Assembly (NCBI GenBank): GCA_000697475.1
Contig: JNEU01000877.1
Span: forward strand, 62,001 to 126,000
Source: Lichtheimia corymbifera B2541
Taxonomy: Eukaryota > Mucoromycota > Mucoromycetes > Mucorales > Lichtheimiaceae
Direction: 5' to 3'
DNA length: 64,000 nucleotides
Shown: positions 49,002 to 61,045 of the stretch, piece after piece
Layout of the letters: each line of letters opens with the position of its first letter
Numbering within the stretch: the first letter of the stretch is position 1
Notes under the pieces: model-generated
What the model saw: only the letters and a program-made list of their open reading frames with translations
Database searches by the model: none
What the model was told of the DNA's origin: nothing
Translations under genes and position numbers: made by a program

Positions 49002-51263
49002 ATGGACGATGATGACGGCATGATGCTCAACTTTAGTGCGTCTTCCAAGGCCACACCCAAAAAGAACAAGAGCAACAGCAAAAGCACTCCATTGCAACCG
49101 AGATCCACCACCAGCCATGAGCCGTCTACAGCAACCGATGCCCCTCGAGGAAGAATCATGCACGGCAAAGCACAAGTGATCTCGTCTATTTTCTCGTCGA
49201 ATCCCAATGTGAGGCTTCCAAAGTCGGCTCGTGTCGTCAAGACAAGTGAGAAAAGCACGGTACCTAGCAACGCTCCTGTTGCTGATAGCACGACATTTAT
49301 CGGTCTTGGTATCGAGTCTGATTTGGTCAACTTGCTCAAGGAGCGTATCCATGTGACAACACCCACCAACGTGCAACGTAAAGCGATTCCATTGTTATTG
49401 GGACCAACACGCAATGTACGAGACGCGGAGATCCTTGAACATGATGTGGATGCTGTGATCCAAGCAGAGACAGGTTCTGGAAAGACGCTCACCTACTTGT
49501 TGCCAATCATCAATCGACTTCTTGAGACATCCGTACGACCTGATGATGATAACGAACAACCTCAACGTGATCGTAACATTGGTACCTTGGCATTGATTCT
49601 GACACCTACACATGAATTGGCGCTTCAAGTAGCGAACGTGGCTGAAAAGCTGGTGAATTTCCCAAAGTCATACAGTCGACCCCATTGGATCGTCCCTGGT
49701 CAAATCACCGGTGGTATCAACAAGGCCAAGGAAAAGGCACGTTTGAAAAAAGGCATCACTATCTTGGTGGCAACGCCTGGTCGTTTATTGGATCATTTAT
49801 TGCATACCAGTAATTTCAGTATCGCCAATCTCAAATGGTTGGTGTTGGATGAAGCAGATCGATTGTTGGATCTCGGTTTTGAAGACACGCTCAAGCAAAT
49901 CATGGATATCCTAAAGACAAAGACACGTGCCAGCAATGCATCGAGTGATTTTTGGCCCCACAGCAGACAAACTGTGTTATGTTCGGCAACATTACGAGAG
50001 GATGTCAAGCAGTTTGCTGGTGAGACGTTGATGCGACCTGTTTTTGTGAGTGGCAACGACAAAGTGGAGTCCAAGGATGGTGATCAAGAGAAGGAGGAAG
50101 AGGAAGAAGAAACGAAGTATGCAGCACCTAGTCAGCTCAAACAACAATATGCCATGGTCAGTGCCAAGTTACGCCTTGTTTCCTTGGTGACGCTTTTACG
50201 ATCCTCCTTTTTCAACAAACGTTCTGGCACCAAACCAGCACGTAAGATTATTGTTTTTGTTTCATCCATTGGTTCCGTCAACTTTCATTTCAATCTATTG
50301 GCACATGGTGATCGCACTCTGGAGGACGAAGAGGATGAGGAGGATGATATCATGGATGAGGATGATGACGATGACAAGAAGAAGAAAAAGGAAAAACCTA
50401 TCAAGATTTGTGAACGCAGCAGTTTGGTTGGCGATATACCCCTTTACCGACTTCACGGTGACATGAAGCAGAACGAGCGCAAGGAGACTTATCAATCGTT
50501 TTGCAAGGCAACCAATGGTATCATGCTCTGTACGGATGTCGCTGCTCGTGGTTTGGATATGCCTCACGTGGATCACATTATTCAATATGACGCACCTGTG
50601 GATTTGAGAGATTATGTACATCGAGCGGGTCGTACAGCACGTCTTGGTCAAGCAGGCAGTGCCACTATCTTTTTGTTACCGAGTGAATTGGAGTATGTGG
50701 ATATGCTCAAGGCACAAGGCATGACGGTGGCTCCTTTGGACATCCAATCCGTATTGAAGTTCTTGGGCAATGAGTCAAAGAAAGGCGATTATCAAGACGT
50801 GGCTCAGAATTTACAGAACAAGATGGAAGAATACGTATTGAGAAGTGAAGAGGTAAATCTGCATTTATATAAATGATGTGATTTCATTGTACTAACATAT
50901 TTATAGAACATCATGATGGCTCGCCATGCTTATTGGTCATTTATCAAAGCTTACTCCACACATCCCAAGGCTGAAAAACATGTTTTCCATGTCAACAAGC
51001 TTCATCTTGGTCATATTGCTAAATCATTTGCTCTGCGTGAAGCACCACCAAAGACAAAGGAAGTGAAGAAAAAGCATACTGGCAGTACACCGGCAGGAAG
51101 AAAGAGCGCTGATGATGGCAAACCATTGACTGAAAAGAAAACAATGCTCAAACGTGCTCGACAATTGGATCAAAGCGGTAGTAACGAATTTGCAGTTGTT
51201 AGTGCATCATCATTATCAACAGGCCCAACAGCTCGTCAAAAGAAACGCAAAACCAAGAAATAG
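49002..51263 (+). CDS. DBP7: DEAD-box ATP-dependent RNA helicase Dbp7/DDX31
   Basis: Exons 49002-50852 and 50907-51263; 735 residues. Good start context (CCACCATGG). Motifs: Q-motif region [10 protein letters not shown] to [11 protein letters not shown] (about 99-130), Walker A AETGSGKT (155-162), PTHELALQV (Ia), [14 protein letters not shown] (DEAD), CSATLRE (SAT), then [32 protein letters not shown] and [10 protein letters not shown] (VI). Dbp7 acts in nucleolar 60S subunit assembly. The N-terminus is Lys/Ser-rich with the Dbp7-like stretch [14 protein letters not shown]. An acidic/Lys insert (about 440-460) lies in RecA domain 2. The C-terminal extension is basic (KKRKTKK), as is usual for nucleolar members. 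Confidence 0.93.
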
Positions 51264-51461
51264 AAAACCCATCCTTGCATTTAAATAGAACATCTTTGGC
51301 ATTTCTTCCTTTTATCAATACAAAGCATTCTTCAATATAAAGTAGGGGTATGATAGTGGTCACTAGGAGATAGTGTGGGCATGACAACATCCAGACAATG
51401 AAAATGTCGTCACTTAGCTGGGGTTCGGCTACGACACTTTACAGCTTAACGCACAACCACC

Positions 51462-52790
51462 ATGGCTTCTCGATTCACTCCCGTGTTTCGTCATGTCCCT
51501 CGACGCACGACTACGACTCCATTTACCATGACAGCGGCACGTCGTGCTACTCTTAATGTCAATAACAAAGCACATCCAATGGTGTTCACTCCCATGATGA
51601 CTTCTCGCTGCATGTCAACCAAGACGCGTACCATCAAGATCCCTCCCCTTCCACTTGCGTTTATTGGTGTTGCACTTGCGTGTCTCAGCGTAGGCTTATA
51701 CGAGTACTTGACATCCGATATTCAAAAGTATCCTCCTCCTGTTCGACAAGCTTTACGTAAAGCCCTTTATTATCAGCACAAAAAGGAGTATAATCTTGCA
51801 TTGAAATATTTCCGTGAAGCACTGGACCAAGCCCTTGTGTCGCCTGAATTGGAGCGTGACAGTGCGCATTTGACAGGCATCATGATCCAACTTGGCAGCT
51901 TATTGGAATCCTTGGGTCGATTGCCTGAAGCCCGACAAACATTTGTGCTTGCTTTACGCCATCTCGTCAACTTGGATGAAACAACACCGGATGATGCCGT
52001 GTTTGAAGTTCAGTTAAAGGAATTGCCTCCCCACCAACAGAAAAAGGTCGTCGCTGTAGCTCAAAAGTTGGGTGATATCCTTGCACGTATGCGCAACAGA
52101 GATGAAGAAGCAGAACGTTATTATGCATGGTCCATTGAACACTTGTTGCGTCTCTCCTCTCGTCCACGTACCGCTTATGAAGATCCAGAGGATGTCGTCT
52201 TTGATAAGGAACACATGCCTGCATGGCTCACTCATACCGAGATTGGTGCTGCTCTTGAAGCCTTTGGAGGATTTTATGCTGAAAGGAACAGACCTGGGTA
52301 AGAGGAGAGAGTTTATTTGCTATGATGGATGATGGTGATGATGCTCATGGGTTAATGTAGTTATGCCATTCCTCTTTATTTGCAAGCACTTGATCTCGCC
52401 GGCTTAAAGACATGTCATGCCACCGTCCTTATGAACAACCTCAGTGACTCATACGCTGCTTTGGGCAAACTTGAGGATGCAAAGCAATGGGCACAACGCG
52501 GTCTTGATTTGGCACAAAACCCCAACACTCGCAAAGCAAACAAGGATGGTGAAGTCTGTGATGAAACATGTGGTGTATTGTTATTTAACATGGGCATGTT
52601 ACTCGAGGTAAATAGGACGAGAAGGGTTGTTTAATATAGCATAGGCAAACTAACACACTGGTTTCAGCAATCCAATGAAAAAGAAAAGGCAGCCCAATTC
52701 TATCAAAAGGCCGTGGAACAAGGTCGAGAGCTAAAGCTGGTTGAACTCGTACAGCAAGCCAACCGTGGATTGAGACGTGTAGGAGCTTAA
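51462..52790 (+). CDS. MGR3: Mitochondrial inner-membrane TPR protein, Mgr3-like
   Basis: Exons 51462-52297, 52361-52607 and 52668-52790; 401 residues. Arg/Ser/Thr-rich N-terminus without acids (MASRFTPVFRHVPRRTTTT) fits a mitochondrial presequence. It is followed by a membrane segment (PPLPLAFIGVALACLSVGLYEY, about 64-85) and TPR repeats (YNLALKYFREALDQA, LLESLGRLPEARQTF, LSDSYAALGKLEDAKQWA, EKEKAAQFYQKAVEQG). In yeast Mgr3 works with Mgr1 as substrate adaptor of the i-AAA protease Yme1. Layout and length fit; the family assignment is by architecture, so a related TPR protein is possible. Confidence 0.75.
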
Positions 52791-52972
52791 ATAGACCATC
52801 CATGCAACTTGATAAACTTTAAGCTATATTAGAAACTTTTTTGACTGCTAATACATGCATGTGTGAAAAAAAGAGAGTAACATTATATATGCAAGAATCA
52901 AACTCTGGTAAAAGTAAAGATGGTGTGGGGAGGGAGGGAGCAAAAGCAAAAGAAGAATGGGGGTATTGTTTC

Positions 52973-55332
52973 TTAAAAGTACAAGAGAGTGGGTGATCGC
53001 ATGGTGAATTTGAGATATGCATTGAGACCAACGGCAAAGAGCAAAGCAAGGCAGATCAGCGTTGGACCAGTCGTATCATCATAGGGACCAGGTGCCTTGG
53101 CACGAATAAGCTCACGACGACGATAATAAACACCCATACCGTAGATCAATGTCGTCAAGGAAACAAGGGTGTATACAATACCACTGACTTTGCCGACAGC
53201 ATCACCTGCATTGAAGAGAGCAATGGAAAACGTAGCCATCAAACTGCCAAGTGACATCCATGCAAAATAAGTGCGTTCATTGGCGAAAAAGACCTTGGGT
53301 TCAACACGTAAAGGCGAGACCACCTTTTTGGGCACCTTGACACCAGGGGGCAACACCACAGGTGGATATCGTTTCTTTTTGGAATCACGTTGAAACAAGT
53401 CTTGCCATAAACGAGCCACCTTGTTGGTCCAATCCTCATATTCCTCTTCCACCTGTTGATTATCACGTCGAGTGCTATCCATGGTTCCCATATAAGATCC
53501 ACCACGGTGTGGCGTTCCTCCCAACAAAGATGTACGTTCATTAGGTGGTGGTAACCCTGATGCTGCTGCTGCTGCTGCTGCTGCCGAGGAGGAGGATGGT
53601 GGTGATTCATTGCGAATGGATGCTTTGCCCTTGCCTTTTTTGTCTTGTTCATATTCTTGTGCAGATTGCTTTTCCATTTCATGTTGTAACAATTCCTCAT
53701 CCTCAATCTGAGCCAACCAATAAGGCAGTAAGGCCACACGAGTATCAAACAACATGGCGACACCGTGGACAAACTTGTTGAAATTCTCAGCCTCTTCCAA
53801 CATGCCGCTTTCTTCCAAATCAATGATCCATTCGGGCTCTGGCGTGCCTGGTGGCAAGTCAAGCTTGATTTCAAATGTCGCATAAGGATAGCGATTGATC
53901 TCATTATCTTGTAATCCACGGAATGGGAATTCAGTATCAACATCAGGTCGGCGCCAGCAGCCATCCGGTCGTCGTACAGTAGAATCATCTTGGAATAGCT
54001 GTGAATCCTCACGAATAAAGCACAGGTCGGTATCAAGAGCCATGCGTACACGGTTATCGCCCGGAATCTGGAACGCTGTACGTCGATAATAGGTTCGAAG
54101 CACTATATATAATCATTTTTTAGCTAATGAACCTAAAGATCAAACTTGTATATATATATTACCTGGCTGCAAATGTTGATCCATGATATGTTCCTGAATA
54201 TCCTTTGCAAGCTCTTCAAATTGCTCCACATCTTGTTCGGACTTGCCCAAATTGTTCTTCATCTTGGTGACCGACTTTTGGATGAACGTGTTGTCACCCT
54301 TGAGAAATCCATCAATGTACTTTTCCTTCATCGTCAACTGCTCCTTTTGCTCGCCATAAGCTTCATTCCATGTACGACGTTCAAGGTTGATGTATGTGTT
54401 CTTGTCATTGGCACTGCCATACCATCTCAAACGCACAATCTGTGATCCTTCTGCTGTCTCAACACGTGCATTGTATAGGTCAAGACCACTCGTATCAAGG
54501 TACAAGGATGAAATGGGTGGATCGATATCTTCTTGACTACCACGTTGATCACGATACACCAATACGGGTAAATGACGAAGCACAGCTGTCTTGAGCTCCA
54601 TGATATTATCGGTATGCACGAAGAAGCGTTTGATGATGGTACGTCTCTTTTTGCTGCTGGTGGTAGTGCTGGTGCTATTGTCGACATTCAAATCTTCCTC
54701 GAGATTGGGTTTGGAAGGACGTCGAACATAAGAAGTTTCCTTTCCGCCACCATGACGTGCCTGAGCAAAGAGTTCGGATAACTTGATAAGGAGGGGATCA
54801 TCATCCTGTTTCCAGAAAGGACATTGGTTCAATCGGACCATGAACATTGGACGCAAAATGTAATTGGTATGGCGGTCATGCTTCTTGATGATCTTGAGGA
54901 ACCCGGTATAATTGAGACGTGAATAATGCGCCAAACGATTCACATCATCTGCAATCTGATTGATGTTCTCTTGAATACGACCCATTTCACTTGGAGGTGG
55001 CTGTGATCCAAGCACTTCGGCCCAGGAATCGATACGGCTCTCAATCTCCTCCAGTTTTTGTTGATGGAACGCATAAATCTGAAACAAGCCATAGATCAAT
55101 GAACACGGAATATTCTTCTTGGTCACAAACGCCACAACGCGTGTGTGTACAACAACTCACTCACCTTTTCCAAGTTGCTATCCAAGTCTTCCACAAACTC
55201 GGTCTCATCCTTCTCTGTAAAGGGTCGGTCCTTTTCAGCTTTGCGAAGACGCTTCTTGAGCCCATCGTAGTCAATGTAGTATTCCCGCCATTCGGGGCAA
55301 ATGGCATCCTTTAGCTTCGATCCGAATTTCAT
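52973..55332 (-). CDS. VTC polyphosphate synthetase complex subunit (Vtc4-like)
   Basis: Exons (minus) 55332-55165, 55078-54163 and 54102-52973; 737 residues. N-terminal SPX domain (MKFGSKLKDAICPEWREYYIDYDGLKK... to about 180) with the Lys-rich inositol-pyrophosphate-binding helix near HYSRLNYTGFLKIIKKHD. The central triphosphate-tunnel domain (about 200-500) keeps RLRWYG, AFQIPGDNRVRM, FEIKL and the Lys of NKFVHGVA, the positions expected to bind and polymerise phosphate. After a linker with an A9 run come three DUF202/VTC1-type membrane helices (EPKVFFANERTYFAWMSLGS onward). VTC makes polyphosphate from ATP and translocates it into the vacuole. ERRTW replaces the Vtc4-type ERKTH. Length (yeast Vtc4 721) and retained residues favour Vtc4 over Vtc2/3. 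Confidence 0.9.
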
Positions 55333-57724
55333 TGTCGAGAACCGAGAAACGAAAAAGGGTGTGGGTGTGGGTGGGGGTGAAGAGAGAGAGAGGAAAAAAA
55401 GAGAGAAAGAGAAACGCACGTTTACTTGTTTCGAAGAAATCCATCCAATTATCCTCGATAAGAAACAAGAGAACACATCACTGAGATTCAATCATGCATG
55501 CACACAGAGCAACACATTTATAACCTCACTCTTCTTCTTACTGCTCCATGTAAACATTCCAACAACCTTCCTACCTACTATATTCCTCTTCCATAATCAG
55601 CCCAGCATGCATTAGTGGCCCAAGTTGTGATGTTGACATATCACGTTGCTGTCTTTTTGTAATCCATTTGATGAGAAAAAGCCAAGCGGTGTTGTACCAG
55701 CCGCATGGTTCTTGCTCCACACAGACCATGCTCCTCCCCAAACTGGGATAATAAACTAGACACCATCCTCTCTTCTCGTTCTTTTTATAATGCACTGTGA
55801 GGAGAAAAAGTGCATATTCATTCTCTCGTGTACTAATTTGGAATACCACGCGATCGATTGATTGATGTCATTTTCCATGGCAAAACGTGACCTTGTATCG
55901 TTACACAGATATCGTTGAACAAACCCATCTGTCACACCCACATCCACTTGACATGCGTGTGTATACATGTGTGCGCATGTCAACGTACATGTCAGACCAC
56001 TTGGATTAAGAAATATTGTGATAGCTCTGCAAATAAATGCTCGTTTATACAAGAATCGCCATCATCGTCTATTAAATCATTTGCATGAAACACTAGGGAA
56101 ATAACATAGAAGCAGGCTGAAACAAATAACACCAAAGGCTGTTTATACTTGCCCATTTGGAGCATATACAACATACCTTTATGCTACAATGAACCTCGTA
56201 TCGTTCATCTGATCCCAAGACTGGGTTTCGTTATTTCCTACAATGATTCGCTCGCATGTGCACGTCAACCATTCCAGTGACCTCCCCTCAAGTGGTCCAT
56301 TGCCATTATCATCACCAGATGTAAAGCTAGAGGGAAGGCCCTTTATTTATGCATCCATTATCTATCGTCAGCATACGTTAAAAGTCACAAGATCAGCTAC
56401 ACTCATACAACCCCTGTGCATTCTTTTTACCAGTGCAGTGTCGTCAATAAGCACCCCACCAATGAGTAAAATGCCACATTGGAAGGCTGCCTTTATCATC
56501 GCGTTGACTTTTGAGAAGAAGGAAAACCAGCAGCATATCAAACTTAAAGTTGGATACATGTCCAAGGATGGTGTCATCACATTAAACGAGCCAGCATGCT
56601 AAAGCATCTACTGAAAAAAGAAGCTTGATGCCAAACATACATGAGCCACCCTGTTGCCATCAAGGATGTCAGCTGGGATTTGGTTGCTACATAAAATATT
56701 AATGTGGTTGGCTGCTTGTATGCATTATTCGAATACACCAATATGGATACACACACAACACATACAGCATTGAAAGGATAAAACATCGCAAGAAGCCTCT
56801 TCTTTTGTGATGGGAGGATACAGCAATGACTGCGAAGAGAAGATGCTATGATGGAGATGGATGCCGTTTGTTTGGTGATTGATATTAATCAGTTTCCTTA
56901 GTTTGGCTGTTTAGTACATGCATAGGTAATCAAACCAAGGCTCTTTGCTAAAGAACAAGGCATTGCTAATAAAGGCACCAACCAATATATCCAAATCATT
57001 CGCCATACGCGACAAGGCATTTTTCACTCTTCACTCTTTGCAAGTGGAGGAACTCACATGCCATGTTACACATTGACGTGGCATAAAATGTTATCCATTG
57101 CAAAACATGTAAACAAACATGCAGATCTGACGATCCTTCGGATTATGATGTCAAACTTCCTAGGTGAGAAAAAAAGCGACAGGGTGCCTGCCATTATAAG
57201 GTCCCCTAGCATTATGATTAAAATAAGGATGGATGATAAACCCAATGCGCCATGTGTATGTGTCCATGTCTTTAATCCGTTGAATCAAATTCCTAACTCC
57301 TTCCCCAAGATTTAAGTCCTCGTAAGGTAAAAGCGGATGTTTATTACTGTAAACTTTGGGGTTTTATCAGATTCCATGAGCAGATACCATCACACACTAA
57401 ACCCAATGCACGGTGAATATCTTCCTCATGTCAATGTTGTAATATTTCAATTATCGCGAGCAAGAAAATTCCAGAACCCCTTCTAAAAAGTTTTTATCCC
57501 TGCTGAGAGGAAGTCTACTACAAACAACTTGGGGTTTTATTCAGTCTCTATCATAACGATAGTAACTACAATACACCGCAGATGCCTGTCTCATAGCAAT
57601 GTTGGTAACATTTCTGTCATCATGATGATAATTTGTGTGTTATTCCTGAACCCCTTGCTAATTTTACTTTCGAAATGTATAAATGGATGGTTGTTGAAAG
57701 CATCAACATCGTTAATCAACAACA
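55333..57724. other. Gene-poor region upstream of VTC gene
   Basis: 2.4 kb without a recognised gene. The first part is the VTC promoter, with a CACGTT (55417-55422) about 85 bp before the start codon. An open frame 56243-56602 (plus, 119 codons) has a protein-like second half (SKMPHWKAAFIIALTFEKKE) but no intron context or family. The last part is the promoter of the YHPP gene. Confidence 0.5.
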
Positions 57725-58149
57725 ATGAAAATCATTTCGGTAGCTCTCCTCTCTTTGGGTTTGACGGCAGCCTCTGCCATGGCAGCAGCAATTAAGCCGG
57801 AAGAAACAAGGTAAGTCTATTTACTTTTCTTTGATCGTAAACCCAACCTAATAAGTTTTGCAGCGTTGATGCCAAAGTCAATGCTGTTGAAGACAATGCT
57901 CAATCTCCATCAGTTGCCCAGGATGATGCCAAGGATGATGCCAACGGTGATGCTGAACCTGACCAGTACCATCCACCTTATCCACCTTATTATCCACCTT
58001 ACTATCCACCTTATCATCCTCCCTACCATCCACCTTATCATCCACCTTATCATCCTCCCTACCACCCACCTTACCATCCTCCTTATCATCCACCTTATCA
58101 CCCACCTTACCATCACCCACCACAGGATGGCGATGACAACGACCAATGA
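57725..58149 (+). CDS. Small secreted protein with tandem YHPP repeats
   Basis: Exons 57725-57810 and 57864-58149; 123 residues. Signal peptide MKIISVALLSLGLTAASA with AMA cleavage region, then an acidic spacer (VEDNAQSPSVAQDDAKDDANGD). A block of about 13 tetrapeptide-like units follows: one YHPP, two YYPP, then eight YHPP in a row and a final YHHPP, ending in an acidic DGDDNDQ. Underlying DNA is a 12-bp minisatellite with synonymous variation (CAT/CAC, CCA/CCT/CCC), so the peptide is conserved more than the DNA. Tyr/His/Pro repeats suggest metal binding or cross-linking in the wall (inference). Not a family I recognise. It converges with SF3B2 (99 bp between stops). Confidence 0.8.
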
Positions 58150-58248
58150 TTTCTTTAATGAAACTGCCATTCGTTGGTCAATAGCTAGCTACTCGTTGTG
58201 CAAAGCTAGAAGTAATTACAAATAGTGTGTTACTACATAAATGTCTGT

Positions 58249-60174
58249 CTAAAATCTAAACTCTTTTTTCCGTGATTCTTTGCGCTTTTCAAGTTGCTTC
58301 ATCTTTTTTGCTTGTCGATTGACATGTTCCATGTACATATCAGAAAGATCTTCGTGTTGTGGATAATGCCTCTTTTCCTCTTCTTCTTCCAGTTGCCCTT
58401 GCTCATATTTGGATTTCAGCGACGAGAGGTTTTCCAATTCGCTAGGATCCTCTATAGATACATCCACATCATGCTCATGCCGTCCTTTCTTTGGCGCCAA
58501 GTTGTAAGTGTATTGTGATCCCATGAATCCTTGCATTGTGCCACGCGAACTCTGTGACAGGACATGGTATAGATGCTTGCTCTCGTTGGGCTCCTCTTTT
58601 TCTTCAATCGGTGGTCTTTTGCGTAGCTCGATGTCACCTGACATATCCATTTCAGTGATGGGGATATCCTCCTCGTTGATCGTTTCTTCATGCTCTTCCT
58701 CAGAAACCGCTTCTATGTGCAATCATTAATAAAGGGAACCATTTTACCTCGTAACAAGTTCTTACTTTCTTCACTCATATCCTTGTATTCCAACTCTGGT
58801 TCAAGTTCACCCCAAAGCGACTTATCCACGTCGTTTAGTTTGTCGTCGTCCTACCACATGAGATGTCAATACAGTGATCTTTTGCCATCATCATTCTCCA
58901 TTTTTACCTTGTCCATATCCTTTTCTCCAACTGGAGGCGGTGCACCCCAACCACCACGCTGATATCCCAGCTCACAACCATGGGGGATGGGAGCATTCAC
59001 TCCTGGAAGCTTTAATCCTGCATAGCTTGGTGGTGGACCAATATGTTGCATTGCAAAGAGCCATGGTGGTGGATCATTCGGTTGCATACGAAGAGCATCA
59101 CGCAGTGTATCAGATAATACTCCAGGTTTGAACGCTTTGCTCCACTCCTTTCCTTCATAGTACCTAGATCCATCATATTAAGATCCAACAACATCTATGT
59201 GGGAGACACCTATATACACTTACAATTCACCATGCCTTGTCAGCTCCACACGGACGGGAAATCGGAAGAAAGCATCATGTAACTTTTGGTAGTCAACATC
59301 CATCTTGCCCAATTTGGGATTGAGTCTTGCACGTCGCTTAGCACTTGCTCTTGCTTGGGCTTCCTTTTCACGCATGGCATCTCGTTTGTCTGCTATTCCT
59401 GTTTGTGCAATGTAATCTACATAAACATCATTGTTAGATCATGATACGAGTGTGCAATCGAAAGGGAACTTACCTGGAAGCTGCCATGGAAGACGCTCTT
59501 TGCGTTGTAGATAGCCACGTCTCTTCCACCACCAATGGCGTGGGACAGGTACGGTATTGCGGTATGATTTCAGAGTCACCAAAAGATCAGGATCGGATGC
59601 TGTTGTATCCCATGGCTATCCAAAGGCGTATAAGCACCATTTATGCAGTATACAAACATGTAATCCATCCATTTTTACCTCGACCACTTCAGGGGCATCC
59701 GTCAATTGCTTCAACTCGCTTACAGTCAATTGAGCAAGTCGCTTTAGCTTCTTTTTGGATATGGTGTTGGTGGATTCATTCTTGTCCTTGTCCAGACTTT
59801 GCGAAGGTGCTTGATGGGTGTTGGTATCAACTTTTGTCGCTGCTGCTGTTGCTACTGTCAAGGTGGGTATAGTAAAATGCTCAATAACAGGTCCAAGCGC
59901 TTGCCACTCGCTTTCTGATGGTAATTGAATAGGCTGATCAAGAACAAGCGATACATTGTCAGCTGCGACTGCATCGGGCGTTGTTATTGTTGTAATGGTA
60001 GTGGTGGTGGTGGTAGCAGCCTAACATGAGGAAGAGTCAACGACTAAACTGCAATTGCCTTTGATCGACAGCTACCTCGGCATTCTTTCGTTGCTTTCTT
60101 GCCTTCTTTTTGGCACGTCGCTTCTGTTTCAAGAGGAATATTCGATCGGGGGATAGTTCATGTCGCGTGGTCAT
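58249..60174 (-). CDS. CUS1: Splicing factor 3B subunit 2 (SF3B2/SAP145)
   Basis: Exons (minus) 60174-60076, 60020-59679, 59615-59474, 59416-59224, 59163-58908, 58850-58766 and 58712-58249; 526 residues. A basic N-terminus (KRRAKKKARKQRK) and Thr-rich linker lead to the DUF382 core: SDPDLLVTLKSYRNTVPVPRHW, WWKRRGYLQRKERLPWQLP, DYIAQTGIADKRDAM and RFPVRVELTRHGELYYEGKEW. Then the PSP domain follows (PGVLSDTLRDALRM, PPPWLFAMQHIGPPPSY, GVNAPIPHGCELGYQRGGWG). The C-terminal third is acidic to basic. It is the SF3b subunit that contacts U2 snRNP near the branch site. The human N-terminal SAP domain is absent, as in yeast Cus1. A second, damaged copy lies at 62283-64000. Confidence 0.95.
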
Positions 60175-60631
60175 TCAAGCAAAGCAGGTGAGAGAGGGAG
60201 CGAGGGAGGGAGGGAGGGAAAGAGAGTATGCATTAGTCTAACAAAGGAAAACGAATATGAATCCCCGCAGCATTGTTGTGTCCCATTGTACTGGTTTCGT
60301 TCAGGTGATGAGAGCTCTTCAATCATGCATACAAGCCTCTTTCTTTCACTCTTCCAATATGGTCATGGTCGACACAATGGCATCACAAAGCGATCGATGT
60401 GATACAACACAGTCTGGATGATGGATACACATGCTTAATCATGAATACGAGATGGTCAGCGACGACTTCCAAAAGATTTAGGACCTGTAGAGAGAACATT
60501 TTCGATCTCGTATTGATAAAAGGGAATAAAATAAATAAGAAAAGAATAGTGTCTATTTGTGTGTGCGAAGGAACGGGAGTGAGAATGTTCCTCGATACTT
60601 TTTTTTATTCAATAAAAATGAATTGGCACTT
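60175..60631. other. SF3B2 promoter region / 3' of crystallin-like gene
   Basis: No gene seen. Contains a GAGG-type purine repeat just upstream of the SF3B2 start (60,189-60,222). Confidence 0.6.
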
Positions 60632-61045
60632 TTATCCATTAAATGTCTGAAAAGGCTGCAAGGAAACAACCTTGTCATTATCTTCCGGGTACAAGTTATA
60701 ACAACCGCCAAATTCGTTGACGTGAACAGTATTTGAAAGCTTGTTTGTGCAATCATGCCCTCCAAAGATCCAATAATCTTCGAATTTATGCTGCACTTCA
60801 AATGATGATACCTTGTCGTTGAAATTTCCAGGAACATTCATGCAGCAGCCTTCAGCACCACCTTTGCGTTTATAGTGGTAAGTCCAGCTTTGCCCTTTAC
60901 AGCCATAATCTGACCACAGTCTAACCCAATGAGAAGTTGTGATACCAGGTCCAATGGTACAGTCGCTCCATGTTTCACCAGCAACAGCTGAGAACCACAC
61001 GCTGACAGCTAAGCTTATCAATACGAGTTTTAACAAAGATTGCAT
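60632..61045 (-). CDS. Secreted beta-gamma-crystallin-like Cys-rich protein
   Basis: Single exon, 137 residues from the ATG at 61045 (chosen because it begins directly before the hydrophobic signal MQSLLKLVLISLAVSVWFSAVAG; an in-frame ATG at 61081 would add 12 residues). The mature part shows two Greek-key halves, each with a crystallin-type calcium motif: FNDKVSSFEV and DNDKVVSLQP (N/D-N/D-x-x-S/T-S, the second with V at position five). Pairs of Cys (GCCM, CTN, GGCY) suggest disulfides. Such single-domain secreted crystallins bind Ca2+ or act as protein-binding scaffolds. It lies between the two SF3B2 copies on the same strand. Confidence 0.7.
   Translation of the reverse strand: MQSLLKLVLISLAVSVWFSAVAGETWSDCTIGPGITTSHWVRLWSDYGCKGQSWTYHYKRKGGAEGCCMNVPGNFNDKVSSFEVQHKFEDYWIFGGHDCTNKLSNTVHVNEFGGCYNLYPEDNDKVVSLQPFQTFNG

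Noticed and set aside
56243..56602. 119-codon plus-strand open frame
   Set aside because: Only the second half looks protein-like; there is an overlapping antisense frame, no family and no splice context. Mentioned under the intergenic entry only.
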